64,000 bases of DNA from Thermosipho japonicus. Its GTDB lineage: Bacteria > Thermotogota > Thermotogae > Thermotogales > Fervidobacteriaceae. Made by a program: the position numbers and the translations under genes. Location: the NCBI RefSeq assembly GCF_014201655.1, contig NZ_JACHEX010000001.1, forward strand, positions 611,751 to 675,750, written 5' to 3'. The notes beneath the pieces were generated by a model. That model had not been told where the DNA came from and ran no database searches. It saw nothing but the letters and a program-made list of their open reading frames with translations. This document shows positions 12,042 through 21,170 of this stretch, piece after piece (within the stretch, counting starts at the first letter, position 1; each line of letters begins with the position of its first letter).

Positions 12042-14117
12042 TTATTTTGAAATAATTTTTTCCGCTAATTTATCTGGAACTTTTGCATAACGTTCCAAAA
12101 CCATTGTGTATGTTGCACGACCTTGAGACAATGATCTCAAATCGGTTGCATACCCAAACATTTCAGACAATGGAACAAGCGCTTTTATTATTCTTAAATG
12201 TCCCCTTGATTCAAGTGTTTCAACATGCGCACGTCTTGAGTTTAAATCTGCTATTATGTTACCCATATATTCTTCAGGGGTTGTTACTTCTACTCTCATA
12301 ATTGGCTCAAGTAAAATCGGTTTAGCCTTTTTAACTGCTTCTTTGAATGCCATACTTGCTGCAATTTTAAATGCCATTTCAGATGAGTCAACTTCGTGAT
12401 ATGAACCATCCAAGAGTATTGCCTTTATTCCAACCATTGGATATCCTGCAAGAACACCACTTTGTGCGGCTTCCCTTACACCTTCTTCAACAGCTGGAAT
12501 ATATTCCTTAGGAATAACTCCACCAACGATCCTATCTTCAAATTCAAAAGTTTTACTTAAGTCAATTGGCTCAAATCTCATTATAACATGACCGTATTGT
12601 CCTCTACCACCGCTCTGTCTGATGTATTTTCCTTCTGCCTCTGCTACTTCTTGAATGGTTTCTCTATACGCAACTTGAGGTTGACCAACTCTTACTTTAG
12701 TGTTAAATTCTCTCTTTAACCTATCCACTATTATTTCAAGATGCAATTCACCCATTCCAGAAATAATAGTTTCACCTGTTTCGTGATCAACATAAGCTCT
12801 AAAAGATGGATCTTCATCACTCAACAATGTTAATGCTTTAGAAAGCTTGTTTTGATCATTTTTTGTTTCAGGTTCTATTGCTATTGAAATAACTGGTTCT
12901 GGAAATTCCATTTTTTCTAAGATAACAGGTCTTTTTTCATCACAAAGGGTATCCCCAGTTTTTGTATCTTTTAATCCTATTGCCGCTACAATATCACCAG
13001 CTCTTACATATTCAACATCTTCTCTTTTATCTGCGTGCATAAAGATTAACCTTGAAATTCTTTCTTTTTTACCTTTAGTTGAGTTATATACATAACTTCC
13101 CTTTTCGAGTCTACCACTGTAAACTCTAAAGAATGTTAATTTTCCTACATATGGATCTGCCTGAATTTTAAAAGCTAAAGCTGTAAATGGTTCATCCTCT
13201 GATGGTTTAATTTGTACTTCTTCACCGTTTTGATCCCAACCTCTAACTGGTGGCATATCAAGTGGTGATGGAAGATATTCCAATATTCCATCTAAGAGAG
13301 GTTGAACACCTCTATTCATTTTTGCAGAACCGCAAAATACTGGTGTTGCTTTATTCTCAATAGTTGCCTTTCTAAGTGCCTTTTTAATAAGATCATTTGA
13401 TATTTCTTCTCCTTCAAGATAAAGCATCATTATCTCGTCATCTAATTCAGCAACTTTTTCTAACAAATCTTCTCTCATTTCTTCAGCTTTTGCCCTATAC
13501 TTTTCTGGAATCTCTTCGTAAACCATTTCTGTACCATTTTCATTTAACCATCTAATTGCTTTCATTTCTATCAAATCTATAACGCCTTCAAAAGAATCTT
13601 CAGCACCCATTGGCATTTGGACAGGTACAGGATTTGCTTTTAACCTGTCCACCATTGTTTGAACAGCCATTTCAAAATCTGCTCCGAGTTTATCCATTTT
13701 GTTCATGAAGGCAATCCTTGGAACGTTGTATTTATCAGCCTGTCTCCAAACTGTTTCAGATTGCGGCTCAACACCTGCTGCAGCATCAAAAACAGCAACT
13801 GCTCCATCTAAAACTCTTAAAGCACGTTCAACTTCTATTGTAAAATCAACGTGCCCCGGAGTGTCAATAATATTAATACGATGGTCTTTCCACATACATG
13901 TGGTTGCAGCAGAAACTATGGTAATACCTCTCTCTTTTTCCTGGACCATCCAGTCCATTGTTGCTGTACCATCATCAACGCTACCAATATTATGTTTTCT
14001 ACCTGTGTAAAAAAGAATTCTCTCAGTTGTGGTAGTTTTACCAGCATCAATATGAGCCATTATTCCAATATTTCTTAATTTTTTCAAGTCAACATATATA
14101 GCCTGTATCTCCTTCAT
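12042..14117 (-). CDS. fusA: Elongation factor G
   Basis: EF-G is the GTPase that drives tRNA-mRNA translocation. It has 691 residues with [21 protein letters not shown] and NKMDKLGAD in the G domain, and SGMGELHLE and AYRETI in later domains. The N-terminus carries about 14 residues before the conserved [12 protein letters not shown], without a better internal start. It lies between rpsG and tuf. Confidence 0.98.
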   Translation of the reverse strand: MKEIQAIYVDLKKLRNIGIMAHIDAGKTTTTERILFYTGRKHNIGSVDDGTATMDWMVQEKERGITIVSAATTCMWKDHRINIIDTPGHVDFTIEVERALRVLDGAVAVFDAAAGVEPQSETVWRQADKYNVPRIAFMNKMDKLGADFEMAVQTMVDRLKANPVPVQMPMGAEDSFEGVIDLIEMKAIRWLNENGTEMVYEEIPEKYRAKAEEMREDLLEKVAELDDEIMMLYLEGEEISNDLIKKALRKATIENKATPVFCGSAKMNRGVQPLLDGILEYLPSPLDMPPVRGWDQNGEEVQIKPSEDEPFTALAFKIQADPYVGKLTFFRVYSGRLEKGSYVYNSTKGKKERISRLIFMHADKREDVEYVRAGDIVAAIGLKDTKTGDTLCDEKRPVILEKMEFPEPVISIAIEPETKNDQNKLSKALTLLSDEDPSFRAYVDHETGETIISGMGELHLEIIVDRLKREFNTKVRVGQPQVAYRETIQEVAEAEGKYIRQSGGRGQYGHVIMRFEPIDLSKTFEFEDRIVGGVIPKEYIPAVEEGVREAAQSGVLAGYPMVGIKAILLDGSYHEVDSSEMAFKIAASMAFKEAVKKAKPILLEPIMRVEVTTPEEYMGNIIADLNSRRAHVETLESRGHLRIIKALVPLSEMFGYATDLRSLSQGRATYTMVLERYAKVPDKLAEKIISK

Positions 14118-14130
14118 ACTCTCCTCCTAC

Positions 14131-14598
14131 TTACCATCTGAAGTGTGCAAATGCTCTGTTTGCTTCAGCCATTCTGTGAACATCTTCTTTCTTCTTAATC
14201 GCAGTTCCTGTATTATTAAATGCGTTCACAAGCTCTTCTCCAAGCTTTTCAGCCATTGGTCTACCTTTTTTTGATCTTGCTGCTTCAACAATCCATCTTA
14301 AAGCGAGAGAAGTCTTTCTTGGCTCTTCAACTTCAATTGGAACCTGATAAGTTGCACCACCGACTCTTCTTGGTCTTACCTCGACAAGTGGTCTTACATT
14401 ATCAATTGCCTGATGTAAAGCTTCAAGCGGATCCTTTTTTGTTTTCTCTGACAAATACTCCATTGCTTTATATACAATTTTTTGTGCTATTGATTTTTTT
14501 CCATCCCACATTACTCTATTTATAAGCTTTGAAACCAATACATCGTTATATATTGGATCAGGTGGAACTTTTCTAACTTCTGCTCTCCTTCTTCTCAT
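14131..14598 (-). CDS. rpsG: 30S ribosomal protein S7
   Basis: S7 nucleates assembly of the small-subunit head. The 155-residue product starts [17 protein letters not shown] and shows [14 protein letters not shown] and [10 protein letters not shown], all diagnostic. In E. coli S7 represses the str operon; no evidence for or against this here. It sits between rpsL and fusA. Confidence 0.98.
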   Translation of the reverse strand: MRRRRAEVRKVPPDPIYNDVLVSKLINRVMWDGKKSIAQKIVYKAMEYLSEKTKKDPLEALHQAIDNVRPLVEVRPRRVGGATYQVPIEVEEPRKTSLALRWIVEAARSKKGRPMAEKLGEELVNAFNNTGTAIKKKEDVHRMAEANRAFAHFRW

Positions 14599-14616
14599 TT
14601 GTTATTCCCTCCCGAC

Positions 14617-14991
14617 TTATTTCTTAGGTCTCTTAGCACCGTATTTACTTCTAGATTGTTTTCTATTTTCAACACCTGCTGCATCCAATGCTCCTCTAAT
14701 AATCTTATACCTAATACCCGGTAAGTCTTTAACCCTTCCACCTCTTACCAAAACAACTGAGTGTTCCTGCAAGTTATGACCTATACCTGGAATATATGCT
14801 GTAACTTCTATTCCATTACTTAACCTAACCCTAGCAATTTTTCTCAAAGCTGAGTTTGGTTTTTTTGGTGTCATTGTAGAAACTCTGACACAAACTCCTC
14901 TTTTTTGTGGATGTCCTTGAAGTGCTGGAGATTTTGATTTTTCCTTAACAACCTTTCTACCGTGCCTTACCAACTGATTAATTGTAGGCAT
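14617..14991 (-). CDS. rpsL: 30S ribosomal protein S12
   Basis: S12 monitors codon-anticodon pairing in the decoding centre. The 124-residue product shows [12 protein letters not shown], the KKPNSALRK loop that carries streptomycin-resistance positions in other bacteria, and the YGAKRPKK end. It is the first gene of the long minus-strand translation block, with GGGAGGG before the ATG. Confidence 0.98.
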   Translation of the reverse strand: MPTINQLVRHGRKVVKEKSKSPALQGHPQKRGVCVRVSTMTPKKPNSALRKIARVRLSNGIEVTAYIPGIGHNLQEHSVVLVRGGRVKDLPGIRYKIIRGALDAAGVENRKQSRSKYGAKRPKK

Positions 14992-15058
14992 CTAAACCCT
15001 CCCTTCGAAAACTCTTAAATTGTTCGATTCAGCCACGCCGCAAAACTTTACAAACTAA

Positions 15059-15090
15059 ATTATACATATTTATATATAAAATCTCTTGAA
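15059..15090 (-). promoter_or_regulatory. Possible promoter of the rpsL-adk block
   Basis: On the minus strand, TATAAT lies at 15064-15059, about 70 bases before rpsL. The best -35-like hexamer (TTCAAG, 15090-15085) is poorly spaced at 20 bases. The region is otherwise AT-rich and lies downstream of the tRNA terminator, so a promoter is expected here. The exact boxes are uncertain. Confidence 0.4.
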
Positions 15091-15148
15091 AAATAAGTGA
15101 AGATTTTGTTTCATCCACTCTTTCGTGCGTTTTAATAAGGGGTCTTAG

Positions 15149-15176
15149 AAAAAAAGAGGGCTTATACAAGCCCTCT
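15149..15176 (-). terminator. Terminator after tRNA-Gln
   Basis: On the minus strand, immediately after the tRNA CCA end, AGAGGGCTT pairs with AAGCCCTCT around a 4-base loop and is followed by a run of T. This is a textbook intrinsic terminator for the tRNA-Val/tRNA-Gln transcript. Confidence 0.9.
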
Positions 15177-15250
15177 GGCTGGGGCGGTAGGACTCGAACC
15201 TACACTGCTGGAGCCAAAGTCCAGTGTCCTGCCAGTTAGACGACGCCCCA
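15176..15250 (-). tRNA. tRNA-Gln (TTG)
   Basis: The cloverleaf reads from TGGGGCG at 15250 to a genomically encoded CCA ending at 15176. The anticodon stem CTGGA/TCCAG encloses the loop with anticodon TTG, and the T arm has GGTTCGAGTCC. The acceptor stem pairs perfectly over seven bases. Confidence 0.95.
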
Positions 15251-15277
15251 ACTAAAAAAGATGGGGACTAACCCCAC

Positions 15278-15352
15278 TGGTGGGTGCGGCAGGGATTGAA
15301 CCTGCGGCCTCTTCCGCGTCAAGGAAGCGCTCTCCCACTGAGCTACGCACCC
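15278..15352 (-). tRNA. tRNA-Val (GAC)
   Basis: The cloverleaf starts GGGTGCG at 15352 and ends with encoded CCA at 15278. Anticodon stem CTTCC/GGAAG encloses loop TTGACGC with anticodon GAC. The T arm has GGTTCAATCCC. It lies upstream of tRNA-Gln and shares its promoter. Confidence 0.95.
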
Positions 15353-15364
15353 AGACCGAATTTT

Positions 15365-15392
15365 ATTTTAACACACAAAAAAATATTGTCAA
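15365..15392 (-). promoter_or_regulatory. Promoter of the tRNA-Val/tRNA-Gln unit
   Basis: On the minus strand a perfect TTGACA (15392-15387) is followed after 16 bases by TAAAAT (15370-15365), ending 12 bases before the tRNA-Val 5' end. This is a strong vegetative (sigma-70-type) promoter. Confidence 0.85.
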
Positions 15393-15411
15393 GAGTTATA
15401 CAAAAATTTTT

Positions 15412-15439
15412 TTGAATTTTGCTTCTTTAAAGGTATAAT
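15412..15439 (+). promoter_or_regulatory. Promoter of the pseudouridine synthase gene
   Basis: TTGAAT (15412-15417) and TATAAT (15434-15439) are 16 bases apart on the plus strand. The -10 box is 33 bases before the start codon, leaving room for the GAGGTGA ribosome site. It diverges from the tRNA promoter. Confidence 0.75.
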
Positions 15440-15472
15440 AATAAATGTAAAAAAACTTTGTGAGGTGAAGTC

Positions 15473-16354
15473 ATGATAGTAACCGAAGAAAATTACTACT
15501 CAAGATTAGACAAATTTTTAAGAAAAAAACTTTTAAATTTACCTTTGAGTGCAATCTATAAATTAATCAGAACCGGAAAAATAAAAGTAAACGGAAAAAA
15601 AGTAAAAAATCCTTCATACAAGATAGAAATAGGTGATGAAATTACTATTGAAGAGGATATATCAAAATACAATAGGGAAATCAACAACAAAGTGGTTCCA
15701 ATAAAAATGGACCTTGATATTGTATATGAAGATAATGATATTCTAATAATAAATAAACCAGCAGGTATTCCAATACATCCTGGCAAAGGAACACATATCG
15801 CAACATTAATCGAAGGATTAATGTACTATGGTCAAGAAAAAAATTTCACACCACACCTTGTCCATAGATTAGATAAACATACATCCGGTATATTAATAAT
15901 TGCAAAAAACACCCAAAGTGCAAGAGAATTAGGAGATATAATTGCCAGCCGTAACATAAAAAAAGAATATATCGCTCTTTGCAAAGGTAAATTATCAAAA
16001 GAAGGAAAAATTGATATACCTCTTGAAAACAAACAAGCTTTAACTACATTTAAAACACAAAAAGTATATAAAACACATTTGGGAGAGTTTTCTCTTTTAA
16101 ATGTAAATATTAAAACAGGAAGAAAACATCAAATAAGGAAACATTTAAGTCTGATAAATCATCCAATAATAGGAGATGACGTCTATGGTGATAAAAAGCT
16201 CAATCGTGAATTTAAAAGAGAATATGGCTTAAAAAGATATTTTTTACATTGTCACTCCATGGAATTTTACTTTAAAAATAAGCATATAGCAGCCTCTGCT
16301 CCGCTTTCAAGAGACTTAAAAAATGTATTAAAAAATCTCGAAAAGGGTGAATAG
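15473..16354 (+). CDS. RluA-family 23S rRNA pseudouridine synthase
   Basis: The 293-residue product has an N-terminal S4 RNA-binding domain (LDKFLRKKL to VNGKKVKNP, residues 12-50) and a RluA-type catalytic domain with HRLDKHTSG near residue 130, where the aspartate is catalytic. The RHQIRKHL segment is also typical. It should isomerise uridines in 23S rRNA, but RluC, RluD and other substrates cannot be told apart from sequence alone. The start has GAGGTGA upstream. It is the first gene of a plus-strand run reaching pyk. Confidence 0.9.
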   Translation: MIVTEENYYSRLDKFLRKKLLNLPLSAIYKLIRTGKIKVNGKKVKNPSYKIEIGDEITIEEDISKYNREINNKVVPIKMDLDIVYEDNDILIINKPAGIPIHPGKGTHIATLIEGLMYYGQEKNFTPHLVHRLDKHTSGILIIAKNTQSARELGDIIASRNIKKEYIALCKGKLSKEGKIDIPLENKQALTTFKTQKVYKTHLGEFSLLNVNIKTGRKHQIRKHLSLINHPIIGDDVYGDKKLNREFKREYGLKRYFLHCHSMEFYFKNKHIAASAPLSRDLKNVLKNLEKGE

Positions 16355-17579
16355 TTTGAAAAGAATAGTTTCCATCATTATTTTCTATTTCTTTAGTACA
16401 TTATTTTCTATTACTATATACTTTAATACTTTTGATAATTCACTAATTATCAGCCAAAAAGTATACAAATTTTCGGGTGAAGCTCAGCCTTTTAAAGGTA
16501 AAATTATAACGTATTTTAAATCCCCTTCTATAGAAACTGGAAATGTAGACATTCCTAATGACTTGTTAGTTCTTGAAGATGGACAAACAATCGGACAAAA
16601 TGGAACCATAGAAGTCTCTAAAGATGTTTTTGACAAAATGGTTGAATTGTATACAAATAACGACATTGAAAAGGTTGTAATCGACCGTTTTCCAGTTGAG
16701 ATATATGATGATAAAATAATTGTAAAAGAATTAACTTCTAGAGATAAATTAATATCATATTTAAAGATTTTCAAAAACAATTTCGAAATTACAAATTTAG
16801 ATTACTACCTTGGTACATATGATATTACCCCTGATACACCTAAGATAGAAATAACTACATTCTCATTCCCAAACATCGGATATTACAATGTCAAAATACA
16901 TGACAAAAGTGCTGTCTATACTAAAGTGTATGTAAATGGAAAAGATTCAAAAAAAAGTGGTACTCTTACAAGCGGGACATATAAAATATTTGTCAAATGC
17001 ATGGATGAACTAGGATATGAATCTTCCAAAACAACTTTTTTAGACATTCCAAAATCGAAAATTAACTTTCAAAAAATCGATGTGGAATTTGGGAAAGAAA
17101 CAAAATTTGGAAAAATAAACTACATAGGAAACAGAAACTTTTACGAAATTACTCCATTAACATCAACTATTACAACAATAACTTCGAAAGATACAACTTC
17201 TCCGACAATTAACGTATCAATCAAAAAACTTTTTGATGATTATTACTCCATTAAAGTTTTATCAAATGACCTTAATAAAACAAAAAATATAATACTTCTA
17301 AACAACAATCCAATTAATAACGGGGTAGTAAAGCTTAAAAAAGGCAAAAATTTACTGATCGTAATGTCAAAAGATACCTTTGACAATTATAAGTTAAAAC
17401 ATGTTAGTATTTATAATTATAAAACATTAGACTCGACTCTAACCTTTCTTGATGAAAAAAGATGGATTAATATTGGAGGGGTATTAATAAAATCTCCATA
17501 TATTATATCTTGGGTAAATCCTAATATCGAAAGGAGGATCTATGAAGATAAAAGATATATTATCAACATTGAAAAGTAA
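16347..17579 (+). CDS. Secreted or membrane-anchored protein of unknown function
   Basis: I do not recognise this 410-residue protein. It has a hydrophobic N-terminal segment (about residues 5-25) that looks like a signal peptide or anchor. The rest is rich in beta-forming residues; the middle part (YNVKIHDKSAVYTKVYVNG to DELGYESS) resembles Ig-like extracellular domains, but that is inference. The start is GTG at 16347 overlapping the previous stop; TTG at 16356 is an alternative. It overlaps the next gene by 38 bases, suggesting coupled expression and perhaps joint work at the envelope. Confidence 0.7.
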   Translation: MNSLKRIVSIIIFYFFSTLFSITIYFNTFDNSLIISQKVYKFSGEAQPFKGKIITYFKSPSIETGNVDIPNDLLVLEDGQTIGQNGTIEVSKDVFDKMVELYTNNDIEKVVIDRFPVEIYDDKIIVKELTSRDKLISYLKIFKNNFEITNLDYYLGTYDITPDTPKIEITTFSFPNIGYYNVKIHDKSAVYTKVYVNGKDSKKSGTLTSGTYKIFVKCMDELGYESSKTTFLDIPKSKINFQKIDVEFGKETKFGKINYIGNRNFYEITPLTSTITTITSKDTTSPTINVSIKKLFDDYYSIKVLSNDLNKTKNIILLNNNPINNGVVKLKKGKNLLIVMSKDTFDNYKLKHVSIYNYKTLDSTLTFLDEKRWINIGGVLIKSPYIISWVNPNIERRIYEDKRYIINIEK

Positions 17580-18828
17580 GGTTATTTTTCTTTCGATATT
17601 TTTAATCATTGCTTTAATTGGAGCATTATTAAGAACTAACAATGATTTAAAAAATATGAAAGTTGACATTGTTTTTGAAAATTCAAGCAAGATTGAATTT
17701 TTTGATGGGAAAAATATTAAAAATAAAGAAGCCGTGTATATTATTCCTAAAGATGCTACCAACATTAATCTGGAAGGTATAAACTTAAACGGAAAAAAAA
17801 TTGGAATCCTAGAATTTAATATTTCTGAAACTATTTCAAAGGAATTTGCCAAAAATCTTTCAAAAGATATGGTAATAACAGTTCATTATATAAAACCAGA
17901 GGAACTTTCAAAATACAATGAAAAAACTTTATTTAAAAGACTTTGGAGAGCAGTTGTCGAAAGAAGTATTGACTTAATAGTTCTTCCAAAAACACCTATG
18001 ACTGAATCCGTAGCAAAAAAATTCAAAAACTACTTTAAAATTTCTGACGCTTCACCTTATATACCAAATATTGAATTCAAATACTTTTTTTCAACAATTT
18101 TAACATTATTCGTTTTATATCTTTTTCCTTACGCAATTTTTCTATTACCAACTTTATATTTTTCTTACGAAATTTTTATTTCATTAGTTAGCATATTAGG
18201 AACAGTAGTAATATTTTTTAAAATAAAAGACAATATTTTAAAATTCTTTTCTTATTTCACTTTAGGTATTTTAACAAATCTATCATTGTATGATTTTGAA
18301 CATTTGAACAATATAAAAACATACTGGGGAGTAAAACTTTCACTGGTGTTATTACCATCAATATTACTAATACAGTTAATAATAAAAGAAAACAAAAAGA
18401 TAAAATCACATCTTAAGTTTTTAATACCTCTATTTACCATTTTTGGAATATATTATATAATTAGAAGCGGTAATTTTGGATTTGTTACAGACTTTGAAAG
18501 AAATATACGTGAGTTTATCGAAGATTTATTCATCATAAGGCCAAGAACAAAAGAATTGTTATTTTATCCTCTTGCATTTTTAATTCCGTATTTAAAGAGT
18601 GACTTTTACAAAAAGCTTTCTGAGATATTTGCAAGTATTGCATTTTTATCAACATTTAACACATTTTGTCACATAAGAGCACCTCTATTTGTAAACATTT
18701 ACCGCGAACTGATAACTTTATTTTTAACGCTTATCATCTATTCAATTTTCAAAATCTTTTTTGAAAGGGGAGAATATTATGAGGAAAACAAGAATAGTAA
18801 CCACTATAGGACCGGCAACAGAATCTGA
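17542..18828 (+). CDS. Multi-spanning membrane protein, DUF5693-like
   Basis: The 428-residue product has one N-terminal membrane segment (residues 11-28), an exposed domain of about 150 residues, then seven or eight hydrophobic segments. The stretch RLWRAVVERSIDLIVLPK is like the conserved RAVxER motif that I associate with DUF5693 membrane proteins; their function is unknown. GGAGG stands before the ATG. The gene overlaps both its upstream partner and pyk (by 50 bases), so all are probably one transcript. Confidence 0.7.
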   Translation: MKIKDILSTLKSKVIFLSIFLIIALIGALLRTNNDLKNMKVDIVFENSSKIEFFDGKNIKNKEAVYIIPKDATNINLEGINLNGKKIGILEFNISETISKEFAKNLSKDMVITVHYIKPEELSKYNEKTLFKRLWRAVVERSIDLIVLPKTPMTESVAKKFKNYFKISDASPYIPNIEFKYFFSTILTLFVLYLFPYAIFLLPTLYFSYEIFISLVSILGTVVIFFKIKDNILKFFSYFTLGILTNLSLYDFEHLNNIKTYWGVKLSLVLLPSILLIQLIIKENKKIKSHLKFLIPLFTIFGIYYIIRSGNFGFVTDFERNIREFIEDLFIIRPRTKELLFYPLAFLIPYLKSDFYKKLSEIFASIAFLSTFNTFCHIRAPLFVNIYRELITLFLTLIIYSIFKIFFERGEYYEENKNSNHYRTGNRI

Positions 18829-20191
18829 AGAAATGCTGGAAAAACTTGTAAATTCTGGTGTAAATGTTTTTAGATTGAACTCATCTCACGACACCATTGA
18901 AATTCACAGAGAAAGAATTAGAAGGCTAAAAAAAATCAGAGAAAAATTAAACACACCATTTTCTATCCTTATTGACCTTTCTGGCCCAAAAATTAGAACA
19001 GGAAAACTCAAAGAAGAATACATAACACTAAAAGAAGGTTCTCAATTAAAAATAACAACAGAAGATTTATTAGGTGACGAAAGTATATTATCTGTAAATT
19101 ACAAAAGATTTTCACTTGAAGTAAAAAGTGGTGACAGAATTTTATTAAATGACGGTGCAATAGAACTAACTGTTGAAAAAGTTGAAGATAATTTAGTATA
19201 CACTAAAGTTATAAGAGGTGGCAAAATAACGCACCATAGAGGTGTTAACCTTCCCGGCGTTGACCTTTCAATTTCTGCTGTCACAGATAAAGATAAAAAA
19301 TTTATTGACCTTGCCATAGAAGAAGATCTTGACTACATTGCTTTGTCATTTGTAAGAAAAGCTTCAGACGTAAAATACGCAAAGTCATTAAGCAATGGCA
19401 TTCCAGTAATTGCAAAAATTGAAACGGCTCAAGCGTTGGACAATCTTGAAGAAATAATCTCAATTGCTGATGGTGTTATGGTAGCAAGAGGTGATCTTGG
19501 TGTAGAAATTCCACTATCTCAAGTTCCAATCGCTCAAAAAAGAATAATAGAAACAGCAAATAGAATGTCAAAACCTGTTATAACTGCTACTCAAATGCTC
19601 GAATCAATGATCAACAATATGACTCCAACAAGGGCAGAAGTATCTGACATAGCAAATGCTATACTAGATGGGACAGATGCTATTATGCTTTCGGCAGAAA
19701 CCTCGATAGGAAAATACCCACTTAGAGCAGTAGCTGTAATGGATGAAGTATCGAAAAATACTGAAAAATTTCTTTTAGACTACGATTCAATTGAGCTAGA
19801 ATGGATAAGAAATTACTATATATCAGAAAATATAGAAGATGCTATTTCACATGCTGTATATAACCTCTCAAGAGATATAAATGCAAAGTTAATCATCACT
19901 GCAACTAGCACAGGAAAAACTGCAATAAATATTGCTCGCTTAAGACCTTCAGTTCCTATAATGGCTGCTACTCCAAACCTTTCAACCTATTATAGATTAA
20001 GTCTAGTATGGGGCGTAATCCCTGTTATGATTAACCAAACACTTTCAACAGACGAAATGATTATAGAAGTAATGAGAAAAGCAAAAGAAACAAATCTTGC
20101 TAGCAAAGGCGACAAAGTAATTATAACCGCAGGAATTCCATGGGGAAGACCTGGAACAACAAATACACTCCAAGTACATGAAATAATATAA
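18779..20191 (+). CDS. pyk: Pyruvate kinase
   Basis: Pyruvate kinase makes ATP and pyruvate from phosphoenolpyruvate at the end of glycolysis. I place the start at ATG 18779 (MRKTRIVTTIGPAT) with AAAGGGG upstream; a frame extension to 18761 is not conserved. The 470-residue length is normal. Motifs include the substrate-binding FRLNSSH, DLSGPKIRTG, the catalytic lysine in PVIAKIET, and MVARGDLGVEIP. A C-terminal allosteric-type domain is present. Confidence 0.98.
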   Translation: MRKTRIVTTIGPATESEEMLEKLVNSGVNVFRLNSSHDTIEIHRERIRRLKKIREKLNTPFSILIDLSGPKIRTGKLKEEYITLKEGSQLKITTEDLLGDESILSVNYKRFSLEVKSGDRILLNDGAIELTVEKVEDNLVYTKVIRGGKITHHRGVNLPGVDLSISAVTDKDKKFIDLAIEEDLDYIALSFVRKASDVKYAKSLSNGIPVIAKIETAQALDNLEEIISIADGVMVARGDLGVEIPLSQVPIAQKRIIETANRMSKPVITATQMLESMINNMTPTRAEVSDIANAILDGTDAIMLSAETSIGKYPLRAVAVMDEVSKNTEKFLLDYDSIELEWIRNYYISENIEDAISHAVYNLSRDINAKLIITATSTGKTAINIARLRPSVPIMAATPNLSTYYRLSLVWGVIPVMINQTLSTDEMIIEVMRKAKETNLASKGDKVIITAGIPWGRPGTTNTLQVHEII

Positions 20192-20214
20192 ATCAAGACT
20201 TTTTACTAAAAATA

Positions 20215-20242
20215 TTGACAAATAAAACTTTTATGGTATTAT
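20215..20242 (+). promoter_or_regulatory. Promoter of the tRNA-Glu/Arg/Lys unit
   Basis: A perfect TTGACA (20215-20220) is followed after 16 bases by TATTAT (20237-20242), 14 bases before the 5' end of tRNA-Glu. Because I see no other promoter before infC, it may also serve the infC-rpsB genes by read-through. Confidence 0.85.
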
Positions 20243-20256
20243 ATTAACGGATGTAT

Positions 20257-20331
20257 GGCCCCATAGGATAACGGCTAGTCCATCGGATTCTCAGTCCGAA
20301 GGTCGGGGTTCGATTCCCCGTGGGGCTGCCA
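20257..20331 (+). tRNA. tRNA-Glu (CTC)
   Basis: The cloverleaf reads GGCCCCA to encoded CCA at 20331. The anticodon stem TCGGA/TCCGA encloses loop TTCTCAG, anticodon CTC. The T arm has GGTTCGATTCC. The first acceptor pair is G-T rather than G-C. Confidence 0.94.
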
Positions 20332-20337
20332 AAGAAA

Positions 20338-20412
20338 GCCCCAGTAGTTCAACGGATAGAACGGCGGATTCCTAATCCGCAAATGGAGGTTCGATTCCTC
20401 CCTGGGGCACCA
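20338..20412 (+). tRNA. tRNA-Arg (CCT)
   Basis: The cloverleaf reads GCCCCAG to encoded CCA at 20412. The anticodon stem GCGGA/TCCGC encloses loop TTCCTAA, anticodon CCT, reading AGG. The T arm has GGTTCGATTCC. It follows tRNA-Glu by six bases. Confidence 0.95.
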
Positions 20413-20420
20413 TGAAATTT

Positions 20421-20496
20421 GGGCCGTTAGCTCAACAGGTAGAGCACCTGACTCTTAATCAGGGGGCTGTGGGTTCGAGTCCCACACGGCCCACCA
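20421..20496 (+). tRNA. tRNA-Lys (CTT)
   Basis: The cloverleaf reads GGGCCGT to encoded CCA at 20496. The anticodon stem CCTGA/TCAGG encloses loop CTCTTAA, anticodon CTT, reading AAG. The T arm has GGTTCGAGTCC. It is the last of three tRNAs upstream of the infC leader. Confidence 0.95.
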
Positions 20497-20504
20497 GGAT
20501 ATAG

Positions 20505-20649
20505 TAAAGAGGAAGCGCCCGCTTCCCACCCCAAGCGAAAGCGAAGGGGTTATAAAGCAGTAAATGAGGTTTTAGATTAACATTAATAAGATGATTAATG
20601 TATCGGCGGGCGTTTTGCACGCCGATATTTTTTATGTTAGGAGGGATGA
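20505..20649 (+). promoter_or_regulatory. Folded infC leader with attenuator
   Basis: Between tRNA-Lys and infC the RNA can form four hairpins in a row: GGAAGC/GCTTCC (20511-20526), ACCCC/GGGGT enclosing a GCGAAAGC core (20528-20550), ACATTAAT/ATTAATGT (20580-20601), and an intrinsic terminator (20601-20631). The infC ribosome site follows at once. The layout fits transcription attenuation of a ribosomal operon. In Bacillus an L20 leader controls infC-rpmI-rplT; whether L20 acts here is inference, and I see no direct sequence match to that leader. Confidence 0.65.
20601..20633 (+). terminator. Terminator inside the infC leader
   Basis: TATCGGCG pairs with CGCCGATA; the stem can continue past one mismatch through GC/GC. 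A run of six T follows. The hairpin ends about 6 bases before the AGGAGG of infC, so it would act as a conditional (attenuating) terminator or end the tRNA transcript. Confidence 0.85.
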
Positions 20650-21159
20650 ATTATCGATAAGATAATTAAAAACGAAGAAATTACAGCGCCAGAGGTAAGG
20701 GTGGTAAATCAAGAAGGAAAACAACTAGGGGTTATGCCAACGCAAAAAGCTTTGGAGCTTGCATATTCTCAAAAATTAGATTTGATTTTGGTTGCCCCAA
20801 ATGCTAAACCGCCGGTTGCTAAAATTATGGACTATGGAAAGTACAAATACGAACTAGCAAAAAGGGAGAAAAAGGCAAAGAAAAATCAAAAAATTATTGA
20901 AGTAAAACAAATGAAATTTCGTATAAAAATAGACGAACATGATTACCAAACAAAGTTAAAGCATATCAAAAGATTCCTTGAAGCGGGAAACAAAGTAAGG
21001 GTTGTAATAATGTTTAGAGGTAGAGAAATGGCTTTTGCTGATAAAGGAAAAGAAATTTTAGATAGAATTATTAAAGATTTGCAAGATGTAGCTAGTGTTG
21101 AAAAAGCACCAAAACTTGAAGGAAGAGACATGTGGATGATGTTAAAACCAAAAAGTTGA
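20650..21159 (+). CDS. infC: Translation initiation factor IF-3 (ATT start)
   Basis: IF-3 keeps ribosomal subunits apart and checks the start codon and initiator tRNA. The conserved N-terminus ([18 protein letters not shown]) lies upstream of the first GTG (20701), so translation must begin before it. No ATG, GTG or TTG exists there in frame after the stop at 20647. The AGGAGG at 20639-20644 points to ATT at 20650, giving 169 residues; ATC at 20653 is the alternative. E. coli infC also starts with AUU, which lets IF-3 repress itself. The C-domain has [14 protein letters not shown] and [10 protein letters not shown]. Confidence 0.9.
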   Translation: MIDKIIKNEEITAPEVRVVNQEGKQLGVMPTQKALELAYSQKLDLILVAPNAKPPVAKIMDYGKYKYELAKREKKAKKNQKIIEVKQMKFRIKIDEHDYQTKLKHIKRFLEAGNKVRVVIMFRGREMAFADKGKEILDRIIKDLQDVASVEKAPKLEGRDMWMMLKPKS

Positions 21160-21170
21160 GGAGGGAAAAT

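Noticed and set aside
20646..20660. Four-codon mini-frame starting ATG at 20646 before infC
   Set aside because: The ATG is one base from the AGGAGG, too close to be used, so it is not called as a leader peptide.
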